Positions 30,509 to 43,974 of a DNA stretch of 64,000 bases are shown piece by piece. Each line of letters opens with the position of its first letter. Position 1 is the first letter of the stretch. Made by a program: the position numbers and the translations under genes. The stretch spans positions 110,583 through 174,582 of the forward strand of contig JACEEZ010025310.1 of assembly GCA_016584305.1 (NCBI GenBank). Reading direction: 5' to 3'. The notes beneath the pieces were generated by a model. It was not told the origin of the DNA, did not search any database, and saw only the letters and a program-made list of their open reading frames with translations. This DNA comes from Chionoecetes opilio (taxonomy: Eukaryota > Arthropoda > Malacostraca > Decapoda > Majidae).

Positions 30509-33500
30509 GAGGACAACCGGCACACCAAGAGGCCCCGTGGCACTCTGCAGTTAGATGCCTTTGTTTTATGTATATTTTGCAGTGTATACAATGATGATAT
30601 TTGAGAGTGTGTCTGTGTGTGTGTATCTAGGAATCTAGGAAATTAGTGAGATTTAATCAGGGAAAAAACAAGCATTAGTAGTGAGGGAAAGGAATATTTA
30701 TCTTTGCAGTTCTTTACGGGAGAGTCGTTGTTTAATCCTCAAAGCTTGCAGTCATGTGTAATCATTCCTTTGCCTCCTATGTATTCCTCCAGTGATGTAG
30801 GGTGAAGTCACATTTCTTATCCACCCTCCTGTATCTTATGTCTGAATTCTTCGGCCTCTTTGCAAGGGTAACCATAACAAATAACCGCCAGACGGCAGAC
30901 ACTCTTCCTGCATCTCAAAAGACTCTTCATGATTTAACGTTTCAAGACTCAAACTAATGATGACGGCCTCCCATGCCTTTTTAGCTCCATAACCACATTA
31001 GCTGCTTCTCTTCTGATTCTTCTCAAGTTAATCTCCCTTGTATCTAAGAAGTTTGTGAGGAATTATGACGTAGAGCCAGAATTCAAGTGCACATAAAGAT
31101 CCACAACATTGCTATTTTTCTGTTTTCATACACAAGGCCTTCTCGAAAACGTGTGGGGCGGCACATAACACGGGGCAGTTCGTCCACACAAATGTATCAC
31201 ACGACTTGTGGTCCAGGCGTCCTAAGTAAGATAACACTAATATTATTTGTCCATACATATTCTCGATAAGTTCTTTAGTGGCATCTAGTGTTTTTAGTTG
31301 TGTTAGGGTGGAGGCTGTGATGGTGAGTGTGTGAATGGACGGGTCAGGTGTTCAAGTCTCTGTCAGGTCCCACAAAGCACTCCTGACCCTAGCAAGGCTG
31401 CATGTCCTTTGCTGATCATCCCTGTGAAAAACCATTCCCTTTTTTTACAATATAGCTGATCAGGAGAAAGTTTGGTTGTCTTGTAATATGTTAATGTGTG
31501 TACGTATGTGCGTGTGTGTGAATGTTTTGTCCAACAGCCGCTGCCTCCTTCCTTCAACCCGTGTGAGTGTTATTAGCGCACATGACAGCCTTCCAGGATT
31601 AGTACACATGATCTAGAGGGGGATTTGTACACTATTTGAATCTATCTATATCTAGTACCTGTAGATGTTTATTTGTGATTTGTATTGATGGAACATGATT
31701 TATGACGCCGTACGACAGTGTTAGAAAATAGTGTTTTTTTATATAGTTAGTGGAACACCTATAGTCAGGTGATTTGTGATTCTAATATGTGTGTGTGTGT
31801 ATGCATGAGAGAAAGAGAGCTGCAGTTCTTTCAGTCTGCTTACTTTTTCCTTTGCCTTGAGTGAAAGCACCACCCAGGATGCTACTCATAGATATCAGCA
31901 GAGGGATTGTCCAATAAACATGGATTGTAAACATCTCCCAGCTTTGGGATGCTGTGCTCAGGGTCTCTTCACCTTCCTCTTCAAGGAATCTTTTGTACAG
32001 ATCATGTTGGTCTCTGGGGAAGTGGCTGCTTAGAGGCAACAGGAACGTAGAGGAGATAGAGAAGGCATTTAAGCTGCTCACTTGACACACATTTAATCAT
32101 CTTAAAGGGTGTTTATGTAATCCGTCTTATTTCTACTACCATAAAGGAAGTCGACGGTTGGTTTAGTATAAATACAGATAAGAAAAACTACTAAATAAAG
32201 TGTGTGGGCCATTCCATAAAGGGAAACAAAATGGCCCAGTAGTAGTATGGTACTTAAAATGGTAAGAGATGGGTAATGATAAACCCTGCCCCTCAATAAG
32301 GTCATTGCATGCCTCTATCCTGTACAAGAGATTCTTTCTGTCATACCTCCAAGAAAAGGGAAGTACAAGCACAAGCATTTTTGATAGCTGTGTTTAGACA
32401 TATGCTGTTAGGGTCACTTTAATAAATATTTGTAATCTTTACGTTGTTAATATCATTCCCATAGTAGTTATTTCAATGTAACTTTTGCATCAATAATAAT
32501 TTAAAGTGACATTGATTCCTATTTTCTCACCCTTTCCTTCCCTTCTACCTTAAAACATAATCTCTGATGGTACAGAAAACTAAACAAATGGGCAGCATAA
32601 CTTACAACAAAATCACACATACAAGAAGAGGTGATGGTGGCAAAAAGTGTGCATCAATAAGGAAAAACTTTATATATTTGGATATGGACAGAACCACACG
32701 AGTCTAGCTCAGGCCTTGTATGGTACAGCTATTTTTTTTTTTACAACTTGAAACTTAAGACCATTCACTCTTTCACTAAGACAACTAATTTCAATTTAAT
32801 CTCTTACTCAATTAAACTTTATTTTCAGTTTAACAATTCACATTTTTCACCATTTAAAGTTTTTTTTTCTATAAATTTCAACACATGTAATTTTTGTTCC
32901 CTATACTTTTCACTCCCTCATATAATCAAGTTACGAGTCCAGTACATCACTGACACTTCTTACTACTGTTACTACTACTACTGCTACCATTTCTATTACT
33001 ACTACAATTACAAAGGAAGAACAAACAGTAACAGACCTACCGAGCCAAACAAGGCTGTGTATTGAGTATTAATCAATTAATACTCGTCACATCAAACTTT
33101 TTTTCCACAACAAAAAAGATAGAAGAATAGGAAAAAAGAATGTACAACAAGAGGAAAGACCCGGGCACCAAGTCTGTCTACACCGCCATCCCTACACCAC
33201 ACGGGCATGACTGGCGGCCCTTGTTATGGTTGGTGCAAATGTCACGACACATCATCCACACAGCCTCTCCCTCACCACCACCACCACGCAGATGATAGCA
33301 ACGTCTTCACCACTCATTCTGTCCAGTCTTTCCTCATAACTACACACCACAATGCAGGGCTGGTGGTGAGAGGTGGTGGGGAGTTATTTCTCTTATGTTG
33401 CAACTAGTGTCTTCTTCAGGGAGATCAGTGGTCAAAACGGAAGGGGAATAAAGTAGGTATTTCTGCATCATTCTGTTTTCTCACCATCAACTCCACTCAA

Positions 33501-33606
33501 TTGCCTCTTTATACAAATTTCTACAATGCGTTCCGTCCAAACCAGTGCAGCAAGAATGGTGAAATGCTCACGTAGAAAGGTGCGGACGTGAACATCTGCC
33601 TGACCC
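30509..33606. other. Convergent intergenic region, ZMPSTE24 / bystin
   Basis: Both genes end into this 3.1-kb interval, which should hold both 3' UTRs. Candidate signals are AATAAA at 32194-32199 (+) and TTTATT at 32818-32823 (AATAAA on -). GT microsatellites and A/T-rich sequence are present. I see no additional gene. Confidence 0.45.
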
Positions 33607-34964
33607 TCACTCGTCAACGGCCATCTTGGCGTCGTCTTCCCCCCGGCACTTGGAGTTCATCAGCTCTCGTCTTATCTGAAAGGAAAACGACAATGCTGCT
33701 ATTTCAATGCTGATATCTAACTTTCTTTTACAAACTTATTCCTTTCTTTAGTCTAGTCAAGTCTTATCTACACTGACGCCTGTTTCTTGTAGCTTCCTTA
33801 TGTTCTTGGGATTCCCTTAGAGGAGGTGGCCACACTGATACTTCCCAGACATTTTGGTGATTAAATATCAGTGAAAACCACAATTTGCTTTTGCGGACAG
33901 GTTAGTTTTGATCTTTGAAATCATATAGCTTGAATGTTTGTAAGTAGGAGACCCTGTGAATGAAACCTGTAAACTTTGGAACTCTTCTTTCTGCTTCTAT
34001 TTTGCCACCTTCCTATGACTTAAATTGTTTCCAGAGAAGAGTAACAAGACACCTCCCTAACTAAATTGGCTCACCCACTTTTTTTATATTCTCTTACTGT
34101 CTTCTTTATAGGGACTGGGCATTAAGTGGGCTTTTTGTTACTTCAATTTTGTTTTGCCCTGGGCCAGTTCTTTGTGATGTCAAAAAAAAAGCAAGGAAGA
34201 TAAAAACAACCCAGAAAACACAAAACAGGCTGAGTGGAGCGCCGTCACTCCCTGCCTCGGCACTGACCTCGGCCGTCATGGTGTGGTGGGTGTGGAACTT
34301 CACCACGTCCAGGAGGGATTGCTTCTGGTCCGGGCTGAGGTCCTCCTTGTACCGCTGCACAAAGGTCAGCAGCGTCTGATGCCACAACACGGGAAGGTCA
34401 CGCCGGTCATGTTCAAACCTGCGTCAAGGGGTCGGGGGGTTAACTTAAACAATTCTATTCATCTACTCATATTTATCAGTTTGTCATTTCCTGTAAATCG
34501 CCACATCAATTAACGATGCACAAACAGAAACACAGTCAAATATAAATGTAATGATAAAACTCAAGTAAATGGTGATGGTCTGTGTGTGTTAAGATATGTC
34601 TTGTTCACAACACCTACACCTGGGTATTGCTGAAAGGTATCTAGAGGAGGAAAACCAAAGTAAAGAAACAAAAGTCAGTCAAAGAAGGAAATAAATACCC
34701 TTAAAACTTTGCAGTGAATCTCTGAAAGTGGAAAACACTCCCCCAGTAGAAAACCAATAAAAAAAAACCACCTCAATTTAGAACGTGGCCAAAACATCCT
34801 CTGACATCCTATCAAAACTTTAGTCATATTATAAGCTTGACTTACTTATGCTGTAAACCTTTTAAAATAGTTTAGAAATTGAAAAAAAAAGTCCCTATGA
34901 CAAGAAAAACAAAAACAACAAATCTAAAAAAAAAGTCAATGTATTATCTGCATGAATAAAACTT

Positions 34965-35023
<59 letters not shown>

Positions 35024-38000
35024 TGAATCACAAAACAAACACAACTCACTTAAGAAAGTGGTACACACACGCGTCCACCACCCTGAAGGGCAAGGCGTAT
35101 TTCTTGTCAAAGAATATCCTGAGGAAGATGGAGCTGGGTCCCGTGTAGTCCATCTCGGCAATCTTGAGGATGGCCGCCGCCGAGTGCAGCACCGGGATGT
35201 GGATCTTGCCGATGACCGAGCCCACGATGATGGCCTCCCTCAGGGTGCACGTGCCAGACTGGGGGGCGAGAGATTTAGGGTGTCAGACAAGGGGGGTGCC
35301 AGACTGGGGGGCGAGAGTTTTAGGGTGTCAGACAAGGGGGGTGCCAGACTGGGGGAAGGATTTTGGGTGTAAGACAAGGGGGTGCCAGACTGGGAAGGGT
35401 TTAGGGTGTCAGACAAGGGGGGCGCCAGACTGGGGGGCGAGAGATTTAGGGTATCAGACAAGGGGGGTGCCAGACTGGGGGAAGGATTTTGGGTGTAGAC
35501 AAGGGGGCCAGACTGGGAAGGGTTAGGGTGTCAGACAGGGGGTGCCAGACTGGGGGCGAGAGGTTTAGGGTGTCAGACAAGGGGGGTGCCAGACTGGGAA
35601 GGTTTAGGGTGTCAGACAAGGGGGGTGCCAGACTGGGAAGGGTTTTGGGTGTCAGACAAGGGGGTGCCAGACTGGGGAAGGGTTTAGGGTGTCAGACAAG
35701 GGGGGTGCCAGACTGGGGAAGGGGTTTTGGGTGTCAGACAAGGGGGTGCCAGACTGGGGGAAGGGTTTAGGGTGTCAGACAAGGGGGGTGCCAGACTGGG
35801 GAAGGGTTTTGGTGTTCAGACAAGGGGGTGTCAGACTGGGGAAGGGGTTTTGGGTGTCAGACAAGGGGGGTGCCAGACTGGGGAAGGGGTTTTGTGTGTC
35901 AGACAAGGGGGGTGCCAGACTGGGGAAGGGGTTTTGGGTGTAAAGACAAGGGGGGTGCCAGCCTGGGGAAGGGGTTTTGTGTGTCAGACAAGGGGGTGCC
36001 AGCCTGGGGAAGGGTTTTGGGTGTAAGACAAGGGGGGTGCCAGACTGGGGAAGGGGTTTTGGTGTCAGACAAGGGGGTGCTAGCCTGGGGAAGGGTTTTG
36101 GGTGTAAACAAGGGGGGTGCCAGCTGGGGAAGGGGTTTTGTGTGTCAGACAAGGGGGTGCCAGCCTGGGGAAGGGTTTTGGGTGTAAAACAAGGGGGGTG
36201 CCAGACTGGGGAAGGGGTTTTGGGTGTAAGACAAGGGGGGTGCCAGCCTGGGGAAGGGTTTTGGGTGTAGACAAGGGGGGTGCCAGACTGGGGAAGGGGT
36301 TTTGGGTGTCAGACAAGGGGGGTGCCAGCTGGGGAAGGGTTTTTGGGTGTCAGACAAGGGGGGTGCCAGCCTGGGGAAGGGGTTTTGGGTGTCAGACAAG
36401 GGGGGTGCCAGCCTGGGGAAGGGGTTTTGGGTGTAAGACAAGGGGGGTGCCAGCCTGGGGAAGGGGTTTTGGGTGTCAGACAAGGGGGGTGCCAGACTGG
36501 GGAAGGGTTTTGGGTGTAGACAAGGGGGGTGCCAGCCTGGGGAAGGGTTTTGGGTGTAAGACAAGGGGGGTGCCAGACTGGGGAAGGGTTTTGGGTGTAA
36601 GACAAGGGGGGTGCCAGACTGGGGAAGGGGTTTTGGGTGTAAGACAAGGGGGGTGCCAGACTGGGGAAAGGGTTTTGGGTGTCAGACAAGGGGGTGCCAG
36701 ACTGGGGAAGGGGTTTTGGGTGTAAGACAAGGGGGGTGCCAGACTGGGGGAAGGGTTTTGGGTGTCAGACAAGGGGGGTGCCAGACTGGGGAAGGGTTTT
36801 GGGTGTCAGACAAGGGGGGTGCCAGACTGGGGAAGGGTTTAGGGTGTCAGACAAGGGGGGTGCCAGACTGGGGAAAGGGTTTTGGGTGTCAGACAAGGGG
36901 GGTGCCAGACTGGGGAAGGGGTTTTGGGTGTCAGACTGGGGAAAGGGTTTTGGGTGTCAGACAAGGGGGGTGTCAGACTGGGGAAGGGGTTTTGGGTGTC
37001 AGACTGGGGAAAGGGTTTTGAGAAGGGTGTCCAGACTGGGGAAAGGGTTTTGGGTGTCAGACAAGGGGGGTGCCAGACTGGGGGAAGGGTTTTGGGTGTC
37101 AGACAAGGGGGGTGCCAGACTGGGGGTTTAGGGTGTCAGACAAGGGGGGTGCCAGACTGGGGGAAGGGTTTTGGGTGTCAGACAAGGGGGGTGCCAGACT
37201 GGGGGTTTAGGGTGTCAGACAAGGGGGAGGACGATGCTGGAATTGTTTGCCTTCCCCTGCTTCACATTTCCTAAACAGAGACTCTTTAAGTCACCTTAGA
37301 AACAGATTTTGAACTTACGCTTAAAGAGTCTTTTCCTGTCTTTATTTATTCTATATTATATATATACTTTATCTATTTATATCATATGTCTCTATTTATA
37401 GAGTATCAAAATATGAAAGATTCCTATTAGTTGTTAGTCACTGGTCCTGCAGCGTTGGGTCCAACAAGCTGTGTAGAATCAATAAAAAAACTATGACATT
37501 TCTGATTTCTGCACAATACCAGATGCTAATCACAAACTAATCTTTTTATAGGTAACACACATTTCGAACAATAACTGTCTTGAGGAACCATGAGACAAAA
37601 GGGAAATAATAGTTTTCCATCATGCACAACAGCCCAGGTCATGCAGCCGTACTTGTGTGGCAACAGTGCTCACCCTCCCTTAGCCACATCCTTCCCCCCC
37701 ACCGCAGAGGGTGGCGGACACACTCACCATGCAGAGAGGCAACAGCACACCCTTGAAGAATGCTGCGGGCTTGAACATGGCCTTGTACAGTGCCTGGTAG
37801 AGGTGGTAGTTGAGACGCTTGTAGAAGGAGATGTCGTCCCTGACGCGGGGCAGCAGCACCAGGTTGAAGAAGCGCTGGGCCATCGCCTCCTTCAGGTTAC
37901 TGACGAATATCCTCACCGCCTGATACATGGCGGCGGCCGACCAGCTGTCAGGGTCTGAGGGGGACGCACGACACACAAGATACAAGGCCGAGCAGGATGA

Positions 38001-41000
38001 CTGTGAGAGCACGCCACACACTCACAACACAAGGCGTGTGTGGTAAGACCAAGCTATGAAGCAATGGCGAGGCACAACATAGCCCATGGATGAGGTGCAC
38101 AACTCACTAATATACAAGAAAAATAGCATATTAGAGAAAAATTTCAGCATAGAGAAGAAAAGTCAACATAAGTAATCAACCATCTTCAGGTGGAGTAAAG
38201 AAGATCAGTATAACACATGTTCACAGTGCCTGCATGTCCCTCACTTGTCAGGTAGACCAGCTCCTCCCAGTTGCGCATCTTAGGGATGACCTTGAACATC
38301 TTGGGCAGGGGGCCGCTGCGGTACTTGGCCAGCACCTTGCCCACCTCCCCACACATGTCCTGCACCTCGGAGGACACCGTCACCGTCTGCACACCTGAGG
38401 GGGGGGTGATGGAGAGAGAGTGGATATGTTACAAGTATTTCTGATAAAAACATCGCACTAGCTTAATAGTCAGGGTCCTCGTGTACCTAAAACTACATCC
38501 TGTGAGAATCACTTGCCAAAAGTGATTTTTGTATTTGAATGTTATCAATAGGGTATCAGTAAACGGAAAATGTATGGTGGCAATTTTACTTTTGGGTTTT
38601 AAGGTGTTGGTGAGGTCTCAAACATACCTACCCCATATACCCTTAAAATAGCCCAAAATGGGCCGCCGACGATGGGACGCATGTCTCACAGACATATCTA
38701 GTCATTATCAGTAATATTTCTCTCTTTATTGACAATAATGGGGCACAAATGTGAGGTAGAATATATAATTGAGTCCCGGAATATTACTGTAATCACGGGT
38801 GTATTATCAAATAGGGTGAGTAGGGGGACCAGGAGGGGGTAGGGGGGCTAGGAGGGGGTAGGGGGGCCAGGAGGGGGTAGGGGGGGCAGGAGGGGGTAGG
38901 GGGGAGGGGAAAATCTGAATGAATTTCCTGTAGTATGAATATGAATATGAATAAGCAAGTCCCAGCAAATGAAGAGAAAAAAAAAAAAAGAGAGAGAGAG
39001 AGAGAGAGAGCGAGAGAGCGAGCGAGAGAGCGAGAGAACATAAGAACATAAGAAAATAAGGAAGCTACAAGAGGCCGTGAGATTTACACGTGGTAGTTCC
39101 TGTGAAGAGAAAGAGAATGACTAAAACCACTTCAAAAAGATGCCTGTAAACCCTGCCAGGTCCTTCACTCACTGCTGGCATCCACATGTGACTGTATCTC
39201 CGTCTGCTTCTCTGTAATCTTGTCCCTGAAGAGGTCGGCCAACTTCCTCTGGGGCGCGGCATCCTTGTTCATGAAGTGCTCCAGAATCTGCTGGTCCTCC
39301 TTTGCTAGTTGCTGGAAAAACAGGGTGAATTGTCCTCAGGGTGGTGGTTGTAATAGTACCCAGTAATGGTGGTGGTTTTGTGGGGAAAAGTGATGCTGAT
39401 GCTGATGATGATGAAGAGGAGAAAGAGGAAAAGAAGGAGGAGCTACAAGAGAATACTGTGGTGGTGCTAGCGGTAAAAAAAAGGCAAAGACAATAAGGAA
39501 CAAGGATAATAATGAAGGGATGGGAACATTTGGAGGCAAGAACAGTGTCATAGGAAGACAGAAGTGATACGTGGGCCAAGGAAGTAAAGACAAAGGTGAT
39601 CAGCGGCGCCGTATTTTGCTACCTCGTTTATTATATTTCACTTGGCCAGTCTTTTGTGATAAAAAAAAAGGGAAAAAAAAGGAGAAAAGAAAGCAAGGCA
39701 AGAAGGGAGGTAACAGTAAATAACAAAGGAATAGTTACAGGGTGTCCTTCAGCTTCCTCTACACTCACCAGCTCCTCCTCAAAGTCCTTGACCAGCTTGT
39801 CGGTGTTCTCAGGCACGGCACGCTGGGTCTCGTCCACGTCCTGGTCCTCGTCCTCGCTGCTCTCCTCGCTCTCGCCGCTCGCCGTCCTGGAGCTCAGACT
39901 GACAGCAGACGGCCTGAGGGTGTTGGTGGGTGAATATCAAAGTGGTATTTGGGGAATATTGCTTGGTTTTCATTATCCTTTACTTTTTCTACTATTGTAT
40001 GTACTAGTGCAGGATCTTTTTTTTGCATGGTAGTGAGGCAAGGACTATTTGAGGATAAAAGAGTGCATGTTGTAGAAGTGCTGTGATTGCCAACAGTTAC
40101 TGGTGGTTATTTACTGGTTACTGAGGTTAAGCAGAGTGAGAGATGATCAAGGTGGGCAGTCAGACACAGAGACAGGTGAGGTGTACAGGGTAGGGCAGGG
40201 GATGCATAGGTGGCTTGGACATGTCATGGAGAGAGAGATTGGAAAAAATAGAGTAGACCCTCGAAACGGCGGATTAAAAGGGGGCAAAGGGTGACAAGAT
40301 TTTGATTATCAGATGAATATAAAAACTGCACAGATTGCAAAGAAACACCTCAATGCAGCACACTTAAGGTTACAGTGTCATTCTCTGTATCCATTTCACC
40401 ATTTTGTTTTTACTGTATTTTCCAGAATTTGACTAAAAAAGGTAAAATAGAGCACTAAAGCTATAATTTGAACTAAAAAAGCTGCAAATTAGGAGCACAT
40501 ACAGCACGACAACATTGCAAACACAAACAACAAAATGACCGAGCAATTAGGATGGAAATTGGTGGTTTGATCAAATTTATATATTTCTATATTCCTTCAT
40601 ATTTCCTAAACTTTGTCCACATTCACTGCAATACATAATAACTGGGACCGTATCATTGAGGGTCTACTGTAATGGTAAAAAAAAAGAGAAAAAAGTATGA
40701 TGAATAAAACTTGTTACTGTAGCAAAGCATAACTCATTTCTATGAATGTTCCAGATCAGTGTCTGAGGTGGTCTGTGTGTACCTCTTGTTGCCCCTCGGC
40801 GCTGGATGGGTGGGCACAGGGAACTCCCCGCCCTCCATCTCCCCCTCGGCCTCCTGCGCCACCTCCCGCAGCTGCGCCAGACTCTGCTTCAAGATGTTCC
40901 TGCCCAGCTGACCCTCCACAAACTGCAATACAACACAACGCCAATCAAGTTGTTTTACACACAGTGACTCACATGTCTACAAAAGGGCAATGCTGCTTTT

Positions 41001-41593
41001 GCTACTTTCATTCACATCATCATTATCATCCATCAGAATTATTCTTATCAACCCCATTACTGAGAAGAGAATGATGGATAGAGATAGTAACTTACAAGTA
41101 ACAAAGAAACTGAGAAATACAAGAATGTAAATACACATGAACATAATCCTACACTTTTATACAAACACACACACACACACACAGGTGCCAGTCGCCGTCC
41201 ACCGGGCAGGCCAAGGAAGACATGGAGGCAGTAAGTTGAAGAGGATCTGGCACCATTGGCATTGAAGAAGTTGAGGCAATGGATAGAAATAGTTAGAAGT
41301 GTATCATTGGCCGACTAACCTCATAACAGGAACTACCTCGTGTAGGTCTCGCGGCCTCTTGTAGCTTCCTTATTTTCTTATGTTCTTATAAGATATTATG
41401 AGAAAATCTGATATTGAACAAACAGAAGAATAAGAAGACACACACCCACCTCATCATCCTCGTCCTTCCTGTGTGGCCGGGCCTTCCTGCGGCCGGAGGG
41501 CTGGGCCACCTCATCCTTGGCCAGCTGGTCCCCGAGAGGCGCTGGACGAGACACTTTGGACCCAAGCTTCTTCATTTTTTTTGTTTTTCCCAT
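33607..41593 (-). CDS. BYSL: Bystin, 40S ribosome assembly factor (Enp1 family)
   Basis: Bystin/Enp1 is a nucleolar and cytoplasmic factor needed for processing of pre-40S particles. Nine exons in gene order: 41450-41593, 40783-40922, 39769-39913, 39173-39311, 38245-38394, 37728-37954, 35050-35258, 34268-34418, 33607-33675 (1374 nt, 457 aa; human bystin is 437). Seen: basic N-terminus [20 protein letters not shown]; acidic linker [17 protein letters not shown]; then the conserved bystin domain with [95 protein letters not shown] and [20 protein letters not shown]. It lacks the acidic/hydrophobic C-terminal ending of the human protein and ends AKMAVDE. The acceptor of exon 7 (35258/35259) is embedded in the edge of a 2-kb minisatellite. 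All junctions are GT-AG. Confidence 0.95.
33788..33811 (+). mobile_element. CR1-like terminal scrap
   Basis: CTTGTAGCTTCCTTATGTTC matches the last bases of the CR1-like family 3' UTR. It lies in the last bystin intron. Confidence 0.5.
34971..35021. repeat. (GA)n microsatellite
   Basis: About 25 perfect GA units lie just beyond the donor of bystin exon 35050-35258. Confidence 0.95.
35251..37225. repeat. About 41-bp G-rich minisatellite spanning a splice acceptor
   Basis: Roughly 45-50 copies of a unit of about 38-42 bp, read on + as GTGCCAGACTGGGGAAGGGG, then TTTTGGGTGTCAGACAAGGG plus one or two G. The first units, next to the bystin exon, carry a variant GGCGAGAGATTTAGGG. Near 36925-37035 several units are shortened (GTCAGACTGGGGAAAGGG), as expected from exchange between the similar GCCAGAC and GTCAGAC cores. 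The array fills the 3' part of bystin intron 6, and its first 8 bases (35251-35258) are the first 8 bases of exon 7. Open frames of up to about 200 codons inside it are repeat artefacts. Confidence 0.95.
38817..38912. repeat. GGGGGTAGGGGG repeats, G-quadruplex-prone
   Basis: Four to five copies of a roughly 20-bp unit (AGGAGGGGGTAGGGGGG with small changes) give many G runs of five or six on +. They lie in the bystin intron between exons 38245-38394 and 39173-39311. A GA-rich tract follows at about 38987-39034. Confidence 0.85.
39036..39101 (-). mobile_element. CR1-like 3' end fragment
   Basis: CATAAGAACATAAGAAAATA through GTGGTAGTTCCTGT on + is the reverse of the family terminus. It is truncated, with no coding remnant. 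It is about 70 bp from bystin exon 39173-39311. Confidence 0.8.
40110..40250 (+). mobile_element. Possible retrotransposon remnant
   Basis: The frame here reads [20 protein letters not shown]. RWLGHVxR-type sequence is common near the C-terminus of non-LTR retrotransposon polyproteins. The stretch is short and interrupted by the element at 40251, so this is tentative. It lies in a bystin intron. Confidence 0.35.
40251..40669. mobile_element. Tigger-like MITE
   Basis: The ends GAGTAGACCCTCGA and TTGAGGGTCTACTG are inverted repeats of the Tigger type, flanked by TA (40249-40250 and 40670-40671). The interior is A/T-rich with no coding remnant. It lies in the bystin intron between exons 39769-39913 and 40783-40922. 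Confidence 0.65.
41324..41387 (+). mobile_element. CR1-like 3' end fragment
   Basis: AACAGGAACTACCTCGTGTA through CTTCCTTATTTTCTTATG matches the family terminus, truncated to about 65 bp. It ends about 60 bp before bystin exon 41450-41593. A (CA)n tract lies at about 41163-41182. Confidence 0.8.
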
Positions 41594-43974
41594 ATTTGGT
41601 GGTGGTGAGTCTGAGGGAGAGACCAGAAGATGCAACCACTATTAAATAACTGGAAAATAGTGGGATGCTGAGCCAACAAATAATGGTTTAGGGAATTATC
41701 ACGGATCAGAATTCTCGCTGAAAAACCAACCGAAAACTCCCGCCGACATTGGAACACTAGCCGACGTGTCATTTTTTGGCAATAGTTCCACTTGAAATAG
41801 ATTAAAAGGAAAGATAAAGGGTATTTCATTTTTGGGCACCACATATTCGCTTGTCCCAAAACACTGTACAACCACAGTTTGAGACAATGCATGTGTACAA
41901 GCAATACAAGTATAAACTAAAACCATCTGCAGCCTCGTAACCTGATTAAACCGGTGGAATGATTACGGTTTAGGTCATCCTCGAGCCTGACAATTCAAAC
42001 CTGTCTCATCGTGTAGATCATTATACTACATTATATTAATGAAAGAAAGAAAAGTGTGAGGCTACAACAACCTTACCTACTAGAGGAGGAAGAGGATATA
42101 GTGGGGGAGTATTTGTTCGGAGAGGGGAATGTGGAAGAAGCAAAAAGAACTATCAACAGTTTTTGGATGACCAGAGAAAATAAGAAGAAAGAAAAAGAAA
42201 GAAACTAATAAGATAGAATAAGAGAAGAAAACAAATTAAAGACCTAGACAGCAAGAAGAAACACGTCAGGGAGTTCCGTTGAAAAAGGCCTGACTCCCGA
42301 CCAACAACTGAACTGAACTGAACTATCTAAAAAGTACAGTTATTTCAGCCCGAAATTGCTAAGTTAGATTGAATCAGATTAGATTAGGTTAAAGGTGGGG
42401 TTTGGTTTAGTAACAGATGACATTAAGAAAAAAAGAAAATGATCAATAGGCAGCGCGAAGGGGAGCAAGGTCAAAATAAAAATATTGATCCCCGCCCCGA
42501 AAATCAAATATTGATTTCCGACAAAAAATAGTGCCAGATTGATTTTTTTTTAAACTTCAGAACTATTTAGGAAAACTAAGTTTCGGCCTCGAAATCACGG
42601 GATAACATGAACCGTAAATTTACCATCCTAACCTTTAATAACCTCCTAACCTAACCATTTGTAGGTAGCCTCCTAACCTAACTATACGCCACCTATCCAT
42701 AAATGAATTGAAAAAATAAATAAATAAACCAAATAACGCGATTTTGCCGCAAAACGATTATTACGAATCTTAACCTCAGATTCATTCAAAACACATCAAA
42801 ATCTATCGGATAAATAATATACTAGTTTCGTCTTGAAAATAGCGGTGTGAACTAAAAAAAAAATTACCGCAAATTCCCTCCTGATTCTGTTGCGTGGCTT
42901 TGCTGGAGTGGCTTGTTTACCGGTGCCCCCCGCTGCCTGGTGATCAGTTGTGTGCTCTTAGCCACAGTGACACTGCTTGGGGGGTAAATCAGGTGAGTGG
43001 ACCACTACTACGGCGTGTTGCCCTGGCCTGCCTGACAAGTTGTCAACACAGTCCTATCCACGTGTTGTCAAACGCGAACCTGAACTTGATGGTACAGAAT
43101 ACTGAAATAATGTGAAATTACTGATTCTACTTTTAGCTACTAGGTATATATGACTACTGCTGAATAATGAAGCTTGCTATTGATATTTTGTATATTATCT
43201 GATAGTTCAATTGTTTTTACATGTAGGTTGTAGTGATATTGTTGGATATGAAAGATTGGGAGGCCCTGAGACCACTGTGTGAAACAGCCAACGACTGTCA
43301 AATCCTTTTCACAAGTGTCCTGCAGCACACTAAATTGTGCAACATTTCTCACCGTTAGCAGAGATACTGATGCTTCACTAAGAAATGTTGCATAGTTTAG
43401 ATACAGCGAGAAGACACATTAAAAGTGCCGTTAAGAAGGCTATACAAATGAACTGTAGCGGCGTAGCCGTAGAAGCGTTTGTTTTGCTTCCCAAGTTCCC
43501 GCCTGCTGCTGAGTGTTCGGAACTTTGGGTTCCTGCCCTTCCTGCCCTTCAGTCGTCTTGCTAGTCCTTCACCTCGTGGCTCGCGCCCTCAGGTTCAGTG
43601 TCCTGGCCCTACAGCGGTGGGTAAAAGCCGGATATACATAGAGGTAAAGAAACGTGCTCAATGGTATTATCCTCTCCCTCCGGTAAACATGTTGGTATTA
43701 TTCTAGTGTTTGCCCATACTCCCCCTCGCCCACAAAACAAGCTTGGGAACCTGGGGGAATGCGGGATATTTGGCTGGGGTACAAAATATGCCTCGCAGCC
43801 ATAAAGTTTTTGAGTTAGGGGTGTTGAAAAAATTCCCTAGATCTAGGGAAAATTAATTGGATTTCTTCAGAGTCCAGAGACGTGTGAACCTGACGATCCT
43901 CACAGAATGATGACCGAAGTGTTGAGAACCCCCCCAACACCCCGCTAGGAGGTTAGGATATATTTGTTTACGTT

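Noticed and set aside
35058..37274. Many long open frames on both strands (up to about 200 codons) reading [16 protein letters not shown] repeats
   Set aside because: They arise from a G-rich minisatellite, occur in every phase and both strands, and lie in a bystin intron.
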